From Allium sativum (Eukaryota; Streptophyta; Magnoliopsida; Asparagales; Amaryllidaceae), in NCBI GenBank assembly GCA_030737875.1, contig CM060915.1, positions 363,999,863 to 364,063,862 on the forward strand: DNA of 64,000 nt, in the 5' to 3' direction. Within the stretch, counting starts at the first letter, position 1, and every line of letters begins with the position of its first letter. Of the stretch, positions 46,327 to 58,498 are shown one piece after another. The position numbers and the translations under genes are program-made. The notes below the pieces were generated by a model, which saw only the letters and a program-made list of their open reading frames with translations, searched no databases and was not told the origin of the DNA.

Positions 46327-48275
46327 AGAAGGTTACTAGACTGGGCAAAAGTTTTAAAGACCTTCTGAAAATTATTTGAAAAACCGTTTACAAAGAAGCA
46401 TTTTTCAAGAAAACTTTCTTTTAAAAAGAAAAAGGCTATTCCCCAAAGGCCATTAGCATTATCCTTGTTTCCTTGATTGAATCCCTTTTCCTTTCTTTCC
46501 TCCATCTGTAGTCACAGTGGTTTTGACTGCGACTAGTCTTTCTAGCTGCGTAAGTGTTTCCCGTACGATGGAGGTGGTTCTCGAGAGACCGTTGCAGAGT
46601 TATGCATGAAAGGATAGTAAGAACAAGGATAAAGGATACGAGCTCAGGGATAAACAACATGTTGGTATGGCTGAGTCCTAAAAAGGAGGGAGAAAGATGA
46701 ACAATGAAACCCATGACGAGAGAGTACCTTTGGCATGGTGAAACGGGACGGATAGTTAAGTATCATGGAACAGGGACAAGATCATTCGGAGGGCAATAGT
46801 ATGCTCTCATTTCTAGGGTACCTCAGAAGGAGGGTAACGATCTTGTTAAAGGTTTAGCTTTTCTTCTCTATCATCCTATCGGGACTTTGTTTTGATCACC
46901 GCATCTTTTAAGTCCGCTTCGATAGTTGAGTCTCTGCACCTTAGTACTAGCGTAGTAGATGATCCCGTTTTTGTCTCAAGTCCTATTGGAAGATCGGTCC
47001 ATTTACTCATGGCTTGTTTGGATTTGAGAATGTCTATATCAAGTGTTGAGCTTGGAAATAATGCTTATGTTTATAAGTTGTGGATGGATTCTAGGGATGA
47101 AGTGGTTATCCAGTATGGGGTGCCACTCTCGGTTTTGATAGGAGGGTAGTTAGACTCTTGACTAGCCTTGGTAATATCCTCGAAGTCTCGTGTAACCTTT
47201 TTGGGTTCGGTCATGATTAATTACTTAGAATCCCTAGATGCCTTTGTTGGAAATTAGAAACCCGATCGAATGGTGTTCGCTAATAAGACGGATGGTTTAC
47301 TTCGATTATGTATGGGTTATGGGAATTACCCTAGTAAGTGCGCACGGTAACTTGTTTACTTTCAAGAGAAAGTTTTTCTACGTGGAACACCTTATGGTAC
47401 AAGGTCCAGGATTCACTAGTGAATTTTGAGGGCTCGCATGGAATAATGTGTACGCAGTCCTGTTTGCGCCAAGTATTCTAGAAGGAAAATAAGTGCAAGT
47501 GGAAAGAGAGGCGACGAGGAAATGAGTTCCAACTCATGTTATGGAAACAGGAAATAAGAAGCTGCGAAATCGTGAAGTAAAAGGGGCGGTCAAGGCACGA
47601 TGGAACTAAGCTCAAGGTAATGCGACTCAGGAGACTGAAGACTAAATACGTGCATGATATCTCTTTTGGGGATATATCCTCGATCCCTGTTTTTTTTCTG
47701 TTGAGCTTGCTTGTAGGCTATCTTTTATGGATATCCTCTCGGTCCTGTCTCTGTTACAAACCCCGTACGGAGTTTGTTTTGTTTATCTTCTCGACCCTGT
47801 TTCAGGGAATCCTAGGTAGAACCCTATGGATGTAAACATGTATTTGAAACATGTTATGATTGATATGGTTGCAAATGGTTGCAAGTGGTTTCTCGTGGAT
47901 GCGCGAATACATATTAGATACTAGCTCGACTCGGTCACATTTCATATTGCATATGCACGAGTATTTATACTTGTTTATGGATGAAATCGAATGTGTTATC
48001 ATGCGGTTGTTGCATATGAATGAATGATTGTGCACGCATATAGTATCTATATGACTAGGACTATTTTCATACATGTTGGATTCATGGCACTATACATATT
48101 TTGCATTAGAAAGATTATTCAGGCCTGATCATTAGCATTAGCTAAGGAACATGTACACACACGTTTTGCATACATTCATAAAGCATTAGGAGTCGTCTAA
48201 GGACAATGGTTGCTTGTGGATGATGGTTTGAGTAGATGGATGATGGATGGTAGGATATGTTCTTCCTAACTTAGA
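46327..48275 (+). pseudogene. Element B interior with a degraded protease-like stretch
   Basis: No complete gene. 46892-47149 translates as ...SVVDDPVFVSSPIGRSVHLLMACLDLRMSISSVELGNNAYV...VLIGG, which resembles the retropepsin region of chromovirus polyproteins, but the DSG/DTGA catalytic start is lost (a stop precedes the stretch near 46890) and ILGMDW is not there. The next ORF (47238-47429) may be adjoining polyprotein. The rest (46330-46880 and 47430-48270) shows no gag, RT, RNase H or integrase. It must be mobilised by proteins from another element. Confidence 0.5.
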
Positions 48276-48310
48276 GATTTCGGGGACGAAATCCTAAAAG
48301 GTGGGGAGAA
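48276..48310 (+). promoter_or_regulatory. Element B pol tail and polypurine tract
   Basis: GATTTCGGGGACGAAATCC is the conserved tail of chromovirus-type pol. It is followed by AAAAGGTGGGGAGAA, the polypurine tract, which abuts the LTR at 48311. Confidence 0.85.
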
Positions 48311-51300
48311 TGTAACAACCCGTATTTCAATAACATGTCAAAACGAGAATCAAGGCAGAATTTAATTTTAAATTCTGAATCAAGTAAAACGGGCTATGCC
48401 ATTGCGTTCGTCTCGGAAAAATACGCGAAATAGAGTCCGAAATTTTGTAAATCGGAGTCCGTATGACCCGGTTAAGGCCCAAAGAAGATTTCTGGAAATT
48501 TGAATTTCGGAAACAGTTTTGGAAATCAGATCTGGGACTAGGCGGGAAGTTTCCCCGCCTAGGCCATGTCGACAGGGCTGTCGACAGGCCTGTCAACTTG
48601 GGCCCAGACCAAGTCGACAGCCCTGTCGACTTGCCTGTCGACAGGGGGTGGCCGGGGCAATTTGCCTGGCGCACCTGTTTGTCTCACCTGGTCTTGTTCT
48701 TGGGCTGGTTCTGGAAGCTTCCGAGATCTGATGGTCCTGACCTATCCTAGGGTTAATCTAAGGGCCTAAAACTATCCTAATCTCTATAAAAAGACCCTAA
48801 ACCTAACCTAAATCCCTAAAAATCAAACCTAGCAACTAAGTGCTGCCAAAATCAATTTTGATCATGGCCTCCATCTCCAATCCCTAGAGCCTATGCATTC
48901 AAATCGGGTTCAAATCAAAAGATGCAAGCTTGCTACACCAAATAGAGGCCAAATCAACATTTCTATGCGAGTTTCATGATGGTTCTTCTTCAAAGGAGCC
49001 ACCTTTCTTCGTCAAGATGATGCATGATCCCTTTCCTAAGCCTTGCCTAGGTAAGTTCTAGCTACTTTTAGATGGAAACGGTAGTTTTGATAATGACATG
49101 GGATAAAATGAGGCTAAACATGATTATGCGAACCTATATGAACCTTACCTTGCCTCTTGTGTTCATGATTATGATTTTAGGCCATGTGAGTGATTTAATC
49201 ATGCCTCTCATGCTATGCATAGCCTAGTTTAACTTGCAAGTTTGGATCTTTATGCATGAAATGCTAGCATGAACCTTTAGGAACCACTTTATGTGTGAAA
49301 CATTGGCTAAGACAAGATTTTGGGGCTTATGCATGTTTATGAACCCAAACTCCTTATGTTATCATGCAAGTTTGTGGCCAAATCCTTTATGAGATTATGC
49401 ATGCTTATGGCCAATCCCCTCTTTTAAGTTGTGCATGTTTATGGCCAAACCCTTTTTGATAATACGCATGTTGTGGCCGAATTCGCTTGTGACATTTTGT
49501 GTGTTTGTGGCCAAAACCCTTTTTATGACACTATGCATGTTCGAGGCCAATTTGTAGTCATAGTATTCCTACTATGTTGACTCGTATATACTTACGTTGG
49601 AAACACGTTTTGGGGTTAGGTTAGACGAGCGTGAATATACATGAGAAACTTAACTTGAAGTTCCATGAAATATGATGTGACACATGATTTGGGTTAAATG
49701 AGTATAACATGACAACATGCAACATTGAATATAGCATGTAAGATTAACATGTAAATATGCATAAACATAAGCTTGGGAATTTACCTATTAAGTTAGGTCT
49801 ACCCATTGGGAATTTACCTATTAAGTTAGGTCTACCCAATTGCTTGAAAACTTGACTATGGATATGACACTAGACTAAACATGAAATTGGCCAACTCGAG
49901 GTTGGGTTGAGTTTGCAACGTAAAACTACCCAGAACCGACCGGCCTAACTAGTAGTTGCAAACAATAGGACTCAATGTGAGAAGTTGGTCATGTTGTGCT
50001 TGAACCCGAGGTTAGACCAAGTTGTGGTGTAAATCTACCCTGACCCGCCCGGCTTAACTAGTAACCACAACAAAGTCTAATGTGAGAGGTTGGGGTGCAT
50101 TAAATAATTAATGCCACATGATAGGGTTAAGTTAATTTGAGTAATGAGGCTTAACCAAATATGACATGGACAAAATGGGTTAAGTAATTTGATTAGGCTA
50201 ATGATACTTAACAAAACATGATAAGCTCGGGTAGGGTAAGTAACTTGATTTGCCTAATGACACTTGACCATTTTTATACGAATGGTGGACGGGATTAAGT
50301 TAACCAACACTTAATCAATCCAACACGATAACGTGATAAGGTTAAGTAAATTTTCTTAATGACACTTAACCGTATAATACAGTTAATGGATGGGGTTAAG
50401 AGTAGACTTAACTAATCTAAACATGGTAATCGGATGGGGTTAAGTTAGCCTAGACTTAATTAATCCAACTTGATAATTTAATGGGGTTAAGTTAAACACT
50501 TAACTAATTTAACACGATGATTTGATGAGGTTAAGTGACCTATACTTAACCAATCTAACTCGTTAATTTGATGAGGTTAAGTTAACCTATACTTAACCAA
50601 TCTAACGTGAAAACATGATAAGGCTAAGTCACGAATCGTTTGAATGCGCTTGACCGATATGACTCGGTAATTTGACAAGGTCAAGTTAATTTATATAATT
50701 AACCAATCTAAAATGATAATTAGACGAGGTTAAGTTATGGATTGCTTAATATACTTAGCCAACTTGACACATGGTTTGTAGGGTTAAGTCTTGGACTTGG
50801 ATACTTAGCCAATTTTGACATGGTTTATAGACGGGCTAAGTTATGAACTTAAGTGACACTCAACCCATTAGATAAACCCTAATTCGGAGGATTAGGTAAA
50901 TAACCATAGTTAACAAGGATTGTGGAAATAAGGCTAAGTGGTAAACCTTAGTTAAGGGAAACTAAGTAATAATTCTTAGTCAAGGAAATTTGGACCATTT
51001 CTTAGATGGATTAGTAACCCGATACGTTAGGTCAACGTTTAAGTATGCGTGTAGGAGCAGGCTATCTGATTTAGATAAAGGCTCCAACGAACGGGGTAAC
51101 GAAGCAGCGGCTTCGGGGAACGTGAGGATATTCTTGGGATCCCTCTGTGAGCTGCCAGGTCATTATACTAGGCTCACGAGAGGTTGAGGTCTGCGGTAGA
51201 AGAACCAAGAATATGCCTTGGTTGCTATGCGAGCGACCTAAAGACTGGGGTGGATAGCAGTGAGCCGACGAATACATAAGGTGCCCGAGATAGCAAGTTC

Positions 51301-52721
51301 GTCGATCATCTACCATCTTGAGTCAAGCGTGTACGTGCGGAAAGGCAGGGAACACCCAACAGACCATAATTGCTATCTAATTATGGGTGAGGTAGGCCGT
51401 AGGATGTGGGCTGGCCGGAGTGTAGTTCTCATGCAAGATTTTCTCTTGTGTTGCCTTTCACTAGTTGAGGGAGGGGTCTCGTGGGACCATAGCCACGTGT
51501 AGAAAAGCAGACCTTAGTATCTGCATCGGCAGATAAATCTAAAGCTCCCGACCGAGTCCTGTATTTCTTGGTTTGCCCTGTGACAGGACTCGGATGGCAC
51601 GATGTGATACATGTGCATACAGTTATAGAAAAACGATTCACGATGAATGCATGGGAAAAAGGGCGCGGTTGAGGGTTAGCGTAATCCCTAGTGGCCTAGG
51701 TGGTTTAACCCAAACCGAAATATGAAACCGTGCAATAGGTAAGTGTAATCCCTAGTGGTGCTAGGTGGCGTAAGTCCTAGTAGTTCAAACGATGATTCAT
51801 ATGGAAGAGCCTAGCTAGAGCAAGGGTGACAGTCCAAACGATTTCAAGGATAATACGACATGAGGAAGCCGTACGAGGTACGGCAAAGGACTGAACTTAT
51901 ATACATGGAAAGAAACATATGATTTGAGTAACCTATATATGCGATATATTAGGTTGTCATGGACCATTACACGACTTTGAGTAAGGGACATTTGTGGTTA
52001 ACACATAACAAGGCTGGGATACTAGTACGAAGGGTGCAGAGTAAATATACATGTTAGAACTAGGAAGAATATACATAATAGATACCGTGGGATGTTAGAC
52101 GGGGTAGATACCTTGGGATAATGTACTCGATAGAAATCTAACGATGTGATACCTTGACTTATCATAACACCGTAGTATATCATGATATCTTAGTTTACCT
52201 TGCCGCAGTAGTTCAACCGGCTACCCTGGTTTATCTATCTTGTAGTTATCCTTATGTTTACTTTCAGATTATGCATGTCATGTTACCTTTACCTGTTTTT
52301 ATACTGGAAGTAGATAGGACTTACTCAGTCTTTTTGACTGACCCGTTTTGTTTCGCCTCTTTTCTTCCGTTCCCCCCCAGGTTTCAGGGAGGAAACAATG
52401 CTGTTTAGTTCGGACCTCTTCTGCTTGAAGGTCATCATGGATGGCTTGGACTTCTCTTGGCTATGGCTACTTTACGGTTTTACTTGGGGAATAATTTATT
52501 AAAAAGTCTTTATGCTTCTTTACTATTGCAAGACAGGTTTTGATGTACTCTGATGTAAAAGGGCTTTAGACCTTATTTATTCATGTTATGAAAGTTTGAT
52601 TTTACTTCCGCTATTTATATATGTTCTGTCTTGTGATATTTCTGTGCATGTTTACCAATAATGCCCCTCTAAAGCTAGTGCATTCCTTTGCGAGTGACCC
52701 TAGCGGAGGCAGGGTGTTACA
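48311..52721 (+). repeat. Element B 3' LTR
   Basis: Same order as the 5' LTR, shifted by about 6411 bases. Notable differences: one of the six GTCGAC sites has become GTCAAC (48592-48597), the inner CCCGG of the first stem-loop is CCCAG, and the poly-C before the acceptor is two bases shorter (CCCCCCC against nine). Confidence 0.93.
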
Positions 52722-52726
52722 TGTGC

Positions 52727-55700
52727 CAAGTTTGGGTTTATGCATGTTTTTGTGAGGCTTAAGAATGTAACATGCAAGCTAATGAACACATTTGTGCCTC
52801 ATTTGCCACCATGGTTAACTTGTGGCTTAATATCCATTTTTGTCATGCCTTTGCCAAGTCTCTTCTTTTAATCCATTACGTTGTTGCGAACGTATATGCG
52901 AGTTTAAAAGCGTTGGGTTATGTTATGGGTAATTTCTAATGACATGAAAATACAACTTGAAAACATGACTTGAAATATAACATGGAAGTTGACATGTAAA
53001 TATGTTTGAAAACATAAGCTTGGGAATTTACCTATTAAGTTAGGTCTACCCATTGGGAATTTACCTATTAAGTTAGGTCTACACAATTGCTTGAAAACTT
53101 GAATATGAACATGACACTAGACTAAACATGAAAGTGGCCAACTCGAGGTTGGGTTGAGTTTGCAACGTAAAACTACCCGGAACCGACCGGCCTAACTAGT
53201 AGTTGCAAACAATAGGACCCAATGTGAGAAGTTGGTCATGTTGTGCTTGAACCCGAGGTTAGACCAAGTTGTGGTGTAAAGCTACCCGGAACCGACCGGC
53301 TTAACTAGTAACCACAACAAAGTCTAATGTGAGAGGTTGGGGTGCATTAAGTAATTAATGCCACATAATAGGGTTAAGTTAATTTGATTAATGACTCTTA
53401 ACCAAATATGACATGGACAAATGGGTTAAGCAATTTTGATTAGGCTAATGGTACTTAACAAAACATGACAAGGTTGGGAAGGTTAAGTGACATGATTTGC
53501 CTAATGACACTTAACCATTTTCATACGACTAGTGGACGGGGTTAAGTTAACCAACACTTAATCAATCCAACGCGATAAGGTAAGGTTAAGTAAGTTTTCT
53601 TAATGACGCTTAACCGAAAAATACGGTTAACGGATGGGGTTAAGATTAGACTCAACTAGTCTAAACATGGAAATCGGATGGGGTTAAGTTAGCCTAGACT
53701 TAATTAATCCCACTTGGCAGTTTAATGGGGTTAAGTTAAACGCTTAACTAATCTAACATGATGATTTGATGTGGTTAAGTGACCTATACTTAACCAATCT
53801 AACCCGTGAATTTATTGAGGTTAAGTGACCTATAATTAACCAATCTAACTCGTTAATTTATTGTGGTTAAGTTAACCAATACTTAACCAATATAACGTGA
53901 AAACATGATAAGGCTAAGTCACGAATCGCTGAATACACTTGACCGATTTGACTAAGTAAATTGATAGGGTCAAGTTAATATATACTTAACCAATCTAGAA
54001 TGATAATTGGACGAGGTTAAGTCGTGAATTGCTTAACCAACTTGAGCATGGTTTGTAGGGTTAAGTCTTGAACTTGGATACTTAGCCAATTTTGACGTGA
54101 TTATCTTGACATGATTTGTAGACGGGTTAAGTCATGAACTTAAGTGACACTTAATCCATTATGTAAACCCTAGTTCTAAGGATTAGGTGGATAACCGTAG
54201 TTAACAAGGATAGCGGGAATAAGGCTAAGTGGTAAACCTTAGTTGAAGAATAACTAAGTAATGATTCTTAGCCAAGGAAGTTTAGACCAGTTTATAGATA
54301 GATGAGTAACCTAATACGGTAGGTCATCGTTTAAGTACACGAGTAGGAGCAAGTATCTGATTTGGATAAAGGCTCCAGCGAACTGGGTGACGAAGCAGCG
54401 GCTTCGGGGAACGTGAGGGTATTCTTGGTATCCCTCTATGAGCTGCCAGGTGATTATACTAGGCTCATGAGAGGTTAAGGTCTGCGTTAGAAGAACCAAG
54501 AGTATGCCTTGGTTGCTATACGAGCGACCTAAAGACGGGGATGGATAGGGGATAGTCGACGATACACGGTCGTACCCTAGATAGCATTTTCGTCAGGCTA
54601 CCTACCATCTTTGGTCAAGCGTGTACGTACGGAAAGGCAGAGAACACCCAATAGACCATAATTGCTATCTAATTATGGTTGCGGTAAGGCTTGGATGTGG
54701 GTTGGCCAGTGTTGTGTTCTCATACAGGATTTATCCTGTCTTGTCTTTCGCTAGTTGAGGGAGTGGTCTCGTGGGACCATAGCCACGTATAGAAAAAACA
54801 GACCTTAGCATCTGCATCGGCAGATAAATTGAAAGCTCCCGATCGAGTCCTGTATTTCCTGGTCTGCCCTGTGACAGGACTCGGATGGCACGATGTGATA
54901 CATGTGCATACAGTCATGGAAAAACGATTCACGATGAATGCGTGGGAAAAAGGGCGTGGTTGGCGGTTAGCGTAATCCATAGTGGCCCTAGGTGGTTGAA
55001 CCCAAACCGAGATACGAAAACGTGCAATAGGTAAGCGTAATCCCTAGTAGCCCTAGGTAGCATAAGTCCTAGTTGTACAAACGATAATTCATGTTGGAAG
55101 ACCCTAGCTAGGTTTAGGGTAACAGTCCAAACCGATCTTAAGGATCATGGAACTATGTTAAAGTAATATAGAATCTCATGGGAAAGCCCGTATGGTCTAC
55201 GGCAAGGGACTGAACACTTACATGGAATAAAACATACGAGTTGAGTAACCTATATATGCGATATATTAGGTTGACATGGACCATTACACTACTTTTGAGT
55301 AAGGGTCATTCTTGGTTAACACATGACACGGTGGGGATACTAGTACGGTAGGTGCAGAGCTAAAATACAGGATAGACATCATGGGACGTTATACGTGATA
55401 GATATCTCGGGGATATTGATGTGATACCTTGTTTTATCTTGACATTGTAATTTATCATGACACCTTAGTTTATCTGAGTTCAGTAGTTCATCCTGTTATT
55501 TTGATTTAGCTTATCTATCATGTTATCATGCTTATGTTCATCTCAGTTTCTCATGTCAGTTAACTTTACTAGTTTTTATGCTGATAGTAGATAGGGCTTA
55601 CTCAGTCTTTTTGACTGACCCGTTTTGTTTCGCCTCTTTTCTTCCGTTTCCCCCCCAGGTTACAGGGAGGAAATACGGTTGTTTAGTTCAGACTTCTTCT

Positions 55701-55999
55701 GCTTGAAGGTCATCATGGATGGCTTGGACTTATCTTGGCTACGGCTACTTTACTGTTTTACTTGGGGAATAATTTTGGAAAAAGTCTCTATGCTTCTTTA
55801 CTATTTGCAAGACAGGTTTTGATGTACTCTAATGTAAAATGCTTTAGACCTTAATTATTAATGTTTATGAAAGTTCGATTTTACTTCCGCTATTTTATAT
55901 GTTCTGTCTTGTGATATTTTTGTGCATGTTTACCAATAATGCCCCTCTAAAGCTATTGCATTCCTTTGCGAGTGACCCTAGCGGAGGAGGGGTGTTACA
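52727..55999 (+). mobile_element. Solo gypsy LTR-A, second part
   Basis: Continues LTR-A after element B and ends GGTGTTACA at 55999, followed by the second target copy AAATT (56000-56004). The combined LTR is about 4.37 kb, the same length class as the LTRs of B. It runs parallel to B from the 36-bp duplication (about 53022) to the end, with clear divergence. No second LTR-A and no interior are present, so this is a solo LTR left by LTR-LTR recombination. Confidence 0.9.
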
Positions 56000-56004
56000 A
56001 AATT

Positions 56005-57794
56005 GTTACCGATAATGCTTCTAACTATAAAAGAGCCGGTAATCTTCTAATGGAGGAAAGAAAGAAATTGTGGTGGACTCCATGTGCGGCTCATTGCATT
56101 GATTTGATGCTTGAAGGTATTAGTAAATTGACGATGTTTAGCCAAACCATTCAAAAGGCAAAATTTGTGGTGAAATTCATATATGGTCATTCTTGAGTTC
56201 TTGCTTTGATGAGGAAGTTTACCAAAGATAAAGAGCTCATTCGTCCCGCGGTCACTAGATTTGCCACCTCTTTTCTTACTCTTCAAAGTTTATACATGCA
56301 AAAGGAAGGTATTCTTTCTTTATTTTCTTCCAAAGAATGGGTCGATGGTCCATTTGCTAAAAAAGTTGATGGTATTAAAAGTAGAAAATACGTATTATTT
56401 GATGGATTTTTTGGCAACATATTGCTTATTGTGTGAAAAGTGTTCTCCCTCTTATTTGTGTTTTGCGAGAGGTTGATGGAGAAGATAGACCTGCCATGGG
56501 ATATATATATGAGTTGATGGATGCGGCGAAGGAAAAAATTGCAAAAAATGTTGGGAACAATGAGAAAAAATACAGACCTATTTGAAGTCACATAGATAGG
56601 CGGTGGAAATCACAATTACACCAACCATTACATGTGGCGGGCTACTATTTGAATCCACAATTTCATTATGAAGATACTTTTTCTAATGTGGAGGAAATAA
56701 GGAAAGGTCTGGATGCTTGTATGGATAGAATGCTTGGTAGTGATAGCCAAGAACGTCTCATTGCGGATTGTCAATTGGACTTGTATGATCGTGAAAATGG
56801 TTTATTTGGAAATCCTATGGCAATTAAGAGTAGAAGTTAAGAAGTCCTGGTTAGTAATTCAATTGTTAATAATGCATTTTATAATAAAATGTGAAGTGCT
56901 AAACATATGGTTTTTTATGTTTATTGATTGATTTGTGTATTGGTGGGAACGCTTTGGGAAAGATATAACCGTGTTGATGAATTTTGCAATTCGGGTACTA
57001 AGTCTAACTTGTAGCGCATCCGGATGTGAGCGAAATTGGAGTACATTTCAATGGGTAAGTTACTTAAAAAACGTTCTAGCAAATCATTGTAATTTTATTT
57101 GTATGTTGAATAAAATTTATCTTGTTTACACTAGGTGCATGCAACGAAAAGAAATAGACTTGAGCATAAAAGATTGCATTCTTTGGTGTATGTAAAATAT
57201 AACACCTCTTTGAGGCAAAGAGAAATCATGAGAAGAAGAAAGATGGATCCAATTGTTGTTCAAGAAATTGAATCCGATGATGAGTGGATTGCGGAATCGA
57301 AAAATCCGGCTCTTCCCTCCGATCCAAGTTGGCTTGAAGAAGATGAGGATCGCTTTCTTGATGTGGATGCGATAAGGAATATGCCTGCTCCGATATATGA
57401 AGATACTTTATGCATTAGAGAATCGACAATTCAAAACCAAGAACCTACACCTTCTAGAGATCCCACTCCTCCTCCCCCACCACCAAGGGAATCTAATCCT
57501 TCACCTCCTCCTATTATTGTATACACATCAAAAAAGCGCAATAACAGTGGTGGTGCAAGTAAGTGTTAAAAGAATTAGGAACAAGCAAATTGTTAATATT
57601 AAAATATAGAATTAACTTATATTGCTAACTTTATAGGCAATGATCCAAAAGGGAAAAGCTTGAGAATTGAGAATGATGATGTTGATGATTATGATCCTTT
57701 ATTCGAATCACGGACGCGAGATGTTTTTGATGTTAGTGATGATGATAGCTTGGATGGCAACATGCTTATGGATGAGGAGGAAGATATCATTTGA
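56005..57794 (+). pseudogene. hAT transposase, C-terminal part
   Basis: The frame resumes exactly after the LTR (VTDNASNYKRAG, CAAHCIDLMLEGISK: second catalytic Asp and the RNase-H-like core). Breaks: TGA at 56194-56196 where the family has Trp, a one-base shift in the T run near 56405-56411, and TGA at 56583-56585 (Trp expected before SHIDRRWKSQL). A messy part lies at 56838-56940. The dimerisation domain follows (WWERFGKDI, RVLSLTCSASGCERNWSTFQW, then VHATKRNRLEHKRL across an intron at 57055-57134). A second intron is 57559-57636. The acidic C terminus ends at the TGA at 57792-57794. Introns have GTAAGT donors. Confidence 0.85.
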
Positions 57795-58059
57795 TCTTTC
57801 TATTTAATATCAAATATACAAGAATGATTGTATTTTGTTTGAATTGCTACGAATGCTTGTATTTTGTTTGAATTGCTATGAATGCTTTAAGGTTTTTGCT
57901 TAGTACTTGACGCTTAATGTTATTTCATATTAAAAATTAAGTATATGTGTTGCGCTTTTTTTTCCTTGAAAGGCTTACGCCTCAACGCGTCGAGGCTTAC
58001 GCCTAGCATCACGGACCCGAAAACGCCTCGCGTACGCCTTTTGCGTTTTAAAACATTGG

Positions 58060-58498
58060 GTAGCACCCCATCGACTCATGTTATCATACTATGTCCATGG
58101 TGTCAACTCTTACCATATAGGACCTCACATATCTGTTGGTAGAGTACATATATCATAGGTTTCATTCGATCCTACTCCATCACAGTTCTCCAAAAGTTCG
58201 ATGCAGTTGGATGAGGTTATACTTTAGGGCTTATGATGGCACAACTACCTTGACTGAGTAGCTCGTAGTCATTCTAGAGCATCTTGATTATCCATATGTG
58301 CCTTCGGTTAGGTTACACCCTCCATACGAGGTAGTTTTTAACATAACTGTAAACTTTTTTACTATTTCACACTGAATTTCTTACATGTTAAATTACTTCA
58401 TTTCGCATTACGCAGCTACATTGGATCGGTCTAGAGTTGCATTTGGTGTATATCGTGATATGACACTTGCACATTCAAATACCATGCACGACATGTGT
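58060..58498 (+). pseudogene. PMD gene remnant, right part
   Basis: Sequence continuing from 39336 across the hAT (GGTAGCAC is repeated at 58060-58067). Codon-like pieces (ILDYPYVPSVRLHPPYE, then TLDRSRVAFGVYRDM) flank a possible intron, donor GAG/GTAGTTTT near 58330 and acceptor CATTACGCAG near 58412. The match to the C-terminal half of PMD proteins is weak. It ends where LTR-E starts. Confidence 0.3.

Larger units (their letters stand above)
41900..52721 (+). mobile_element. Element B: full-length non-autonomous gypsy element
   Basis: Two 4.41 kb LTRs (41900-46312 and 48311-52721) around a 2.0 kb interior, flanked by TGTGC (41895-41899 and 52722-52726). LTR ends are TGTAACAACCCG and GGGTGTTACA. 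The primer-binding site for initiator tRNA-Met and a polypurine tract are both present. By eye there are about thirty differences between the LTRs, so the insertion is recent. It landed in a solo LTR of the same broad family. The interior lacks RT, RNase H and integrase. Confidence 0.93.
39337..58059 (+). mobile_element. hAT DNA transposon with nested LTRs
   Basis: The ends CAGTGTATTAAAAAACGC (39337) and, reversed, CAATGTTTTAAAACGC (58059) are hAT-type inverted repeats, flanked by a perfect 8-bp duplication GGTAGCAC (39329-39336 and 58060-58067). The subterminal parts carry GAGGCTTACGCCTC-type repeats (39360-39460 and 57970-58040). Without the nested solo LTR-A and element B it is about 3.5 kb and holds one DUF659-type transposase gene on the same strand. 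That gene has stops and the insertion, so it is dead. Confidence 0.92.
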
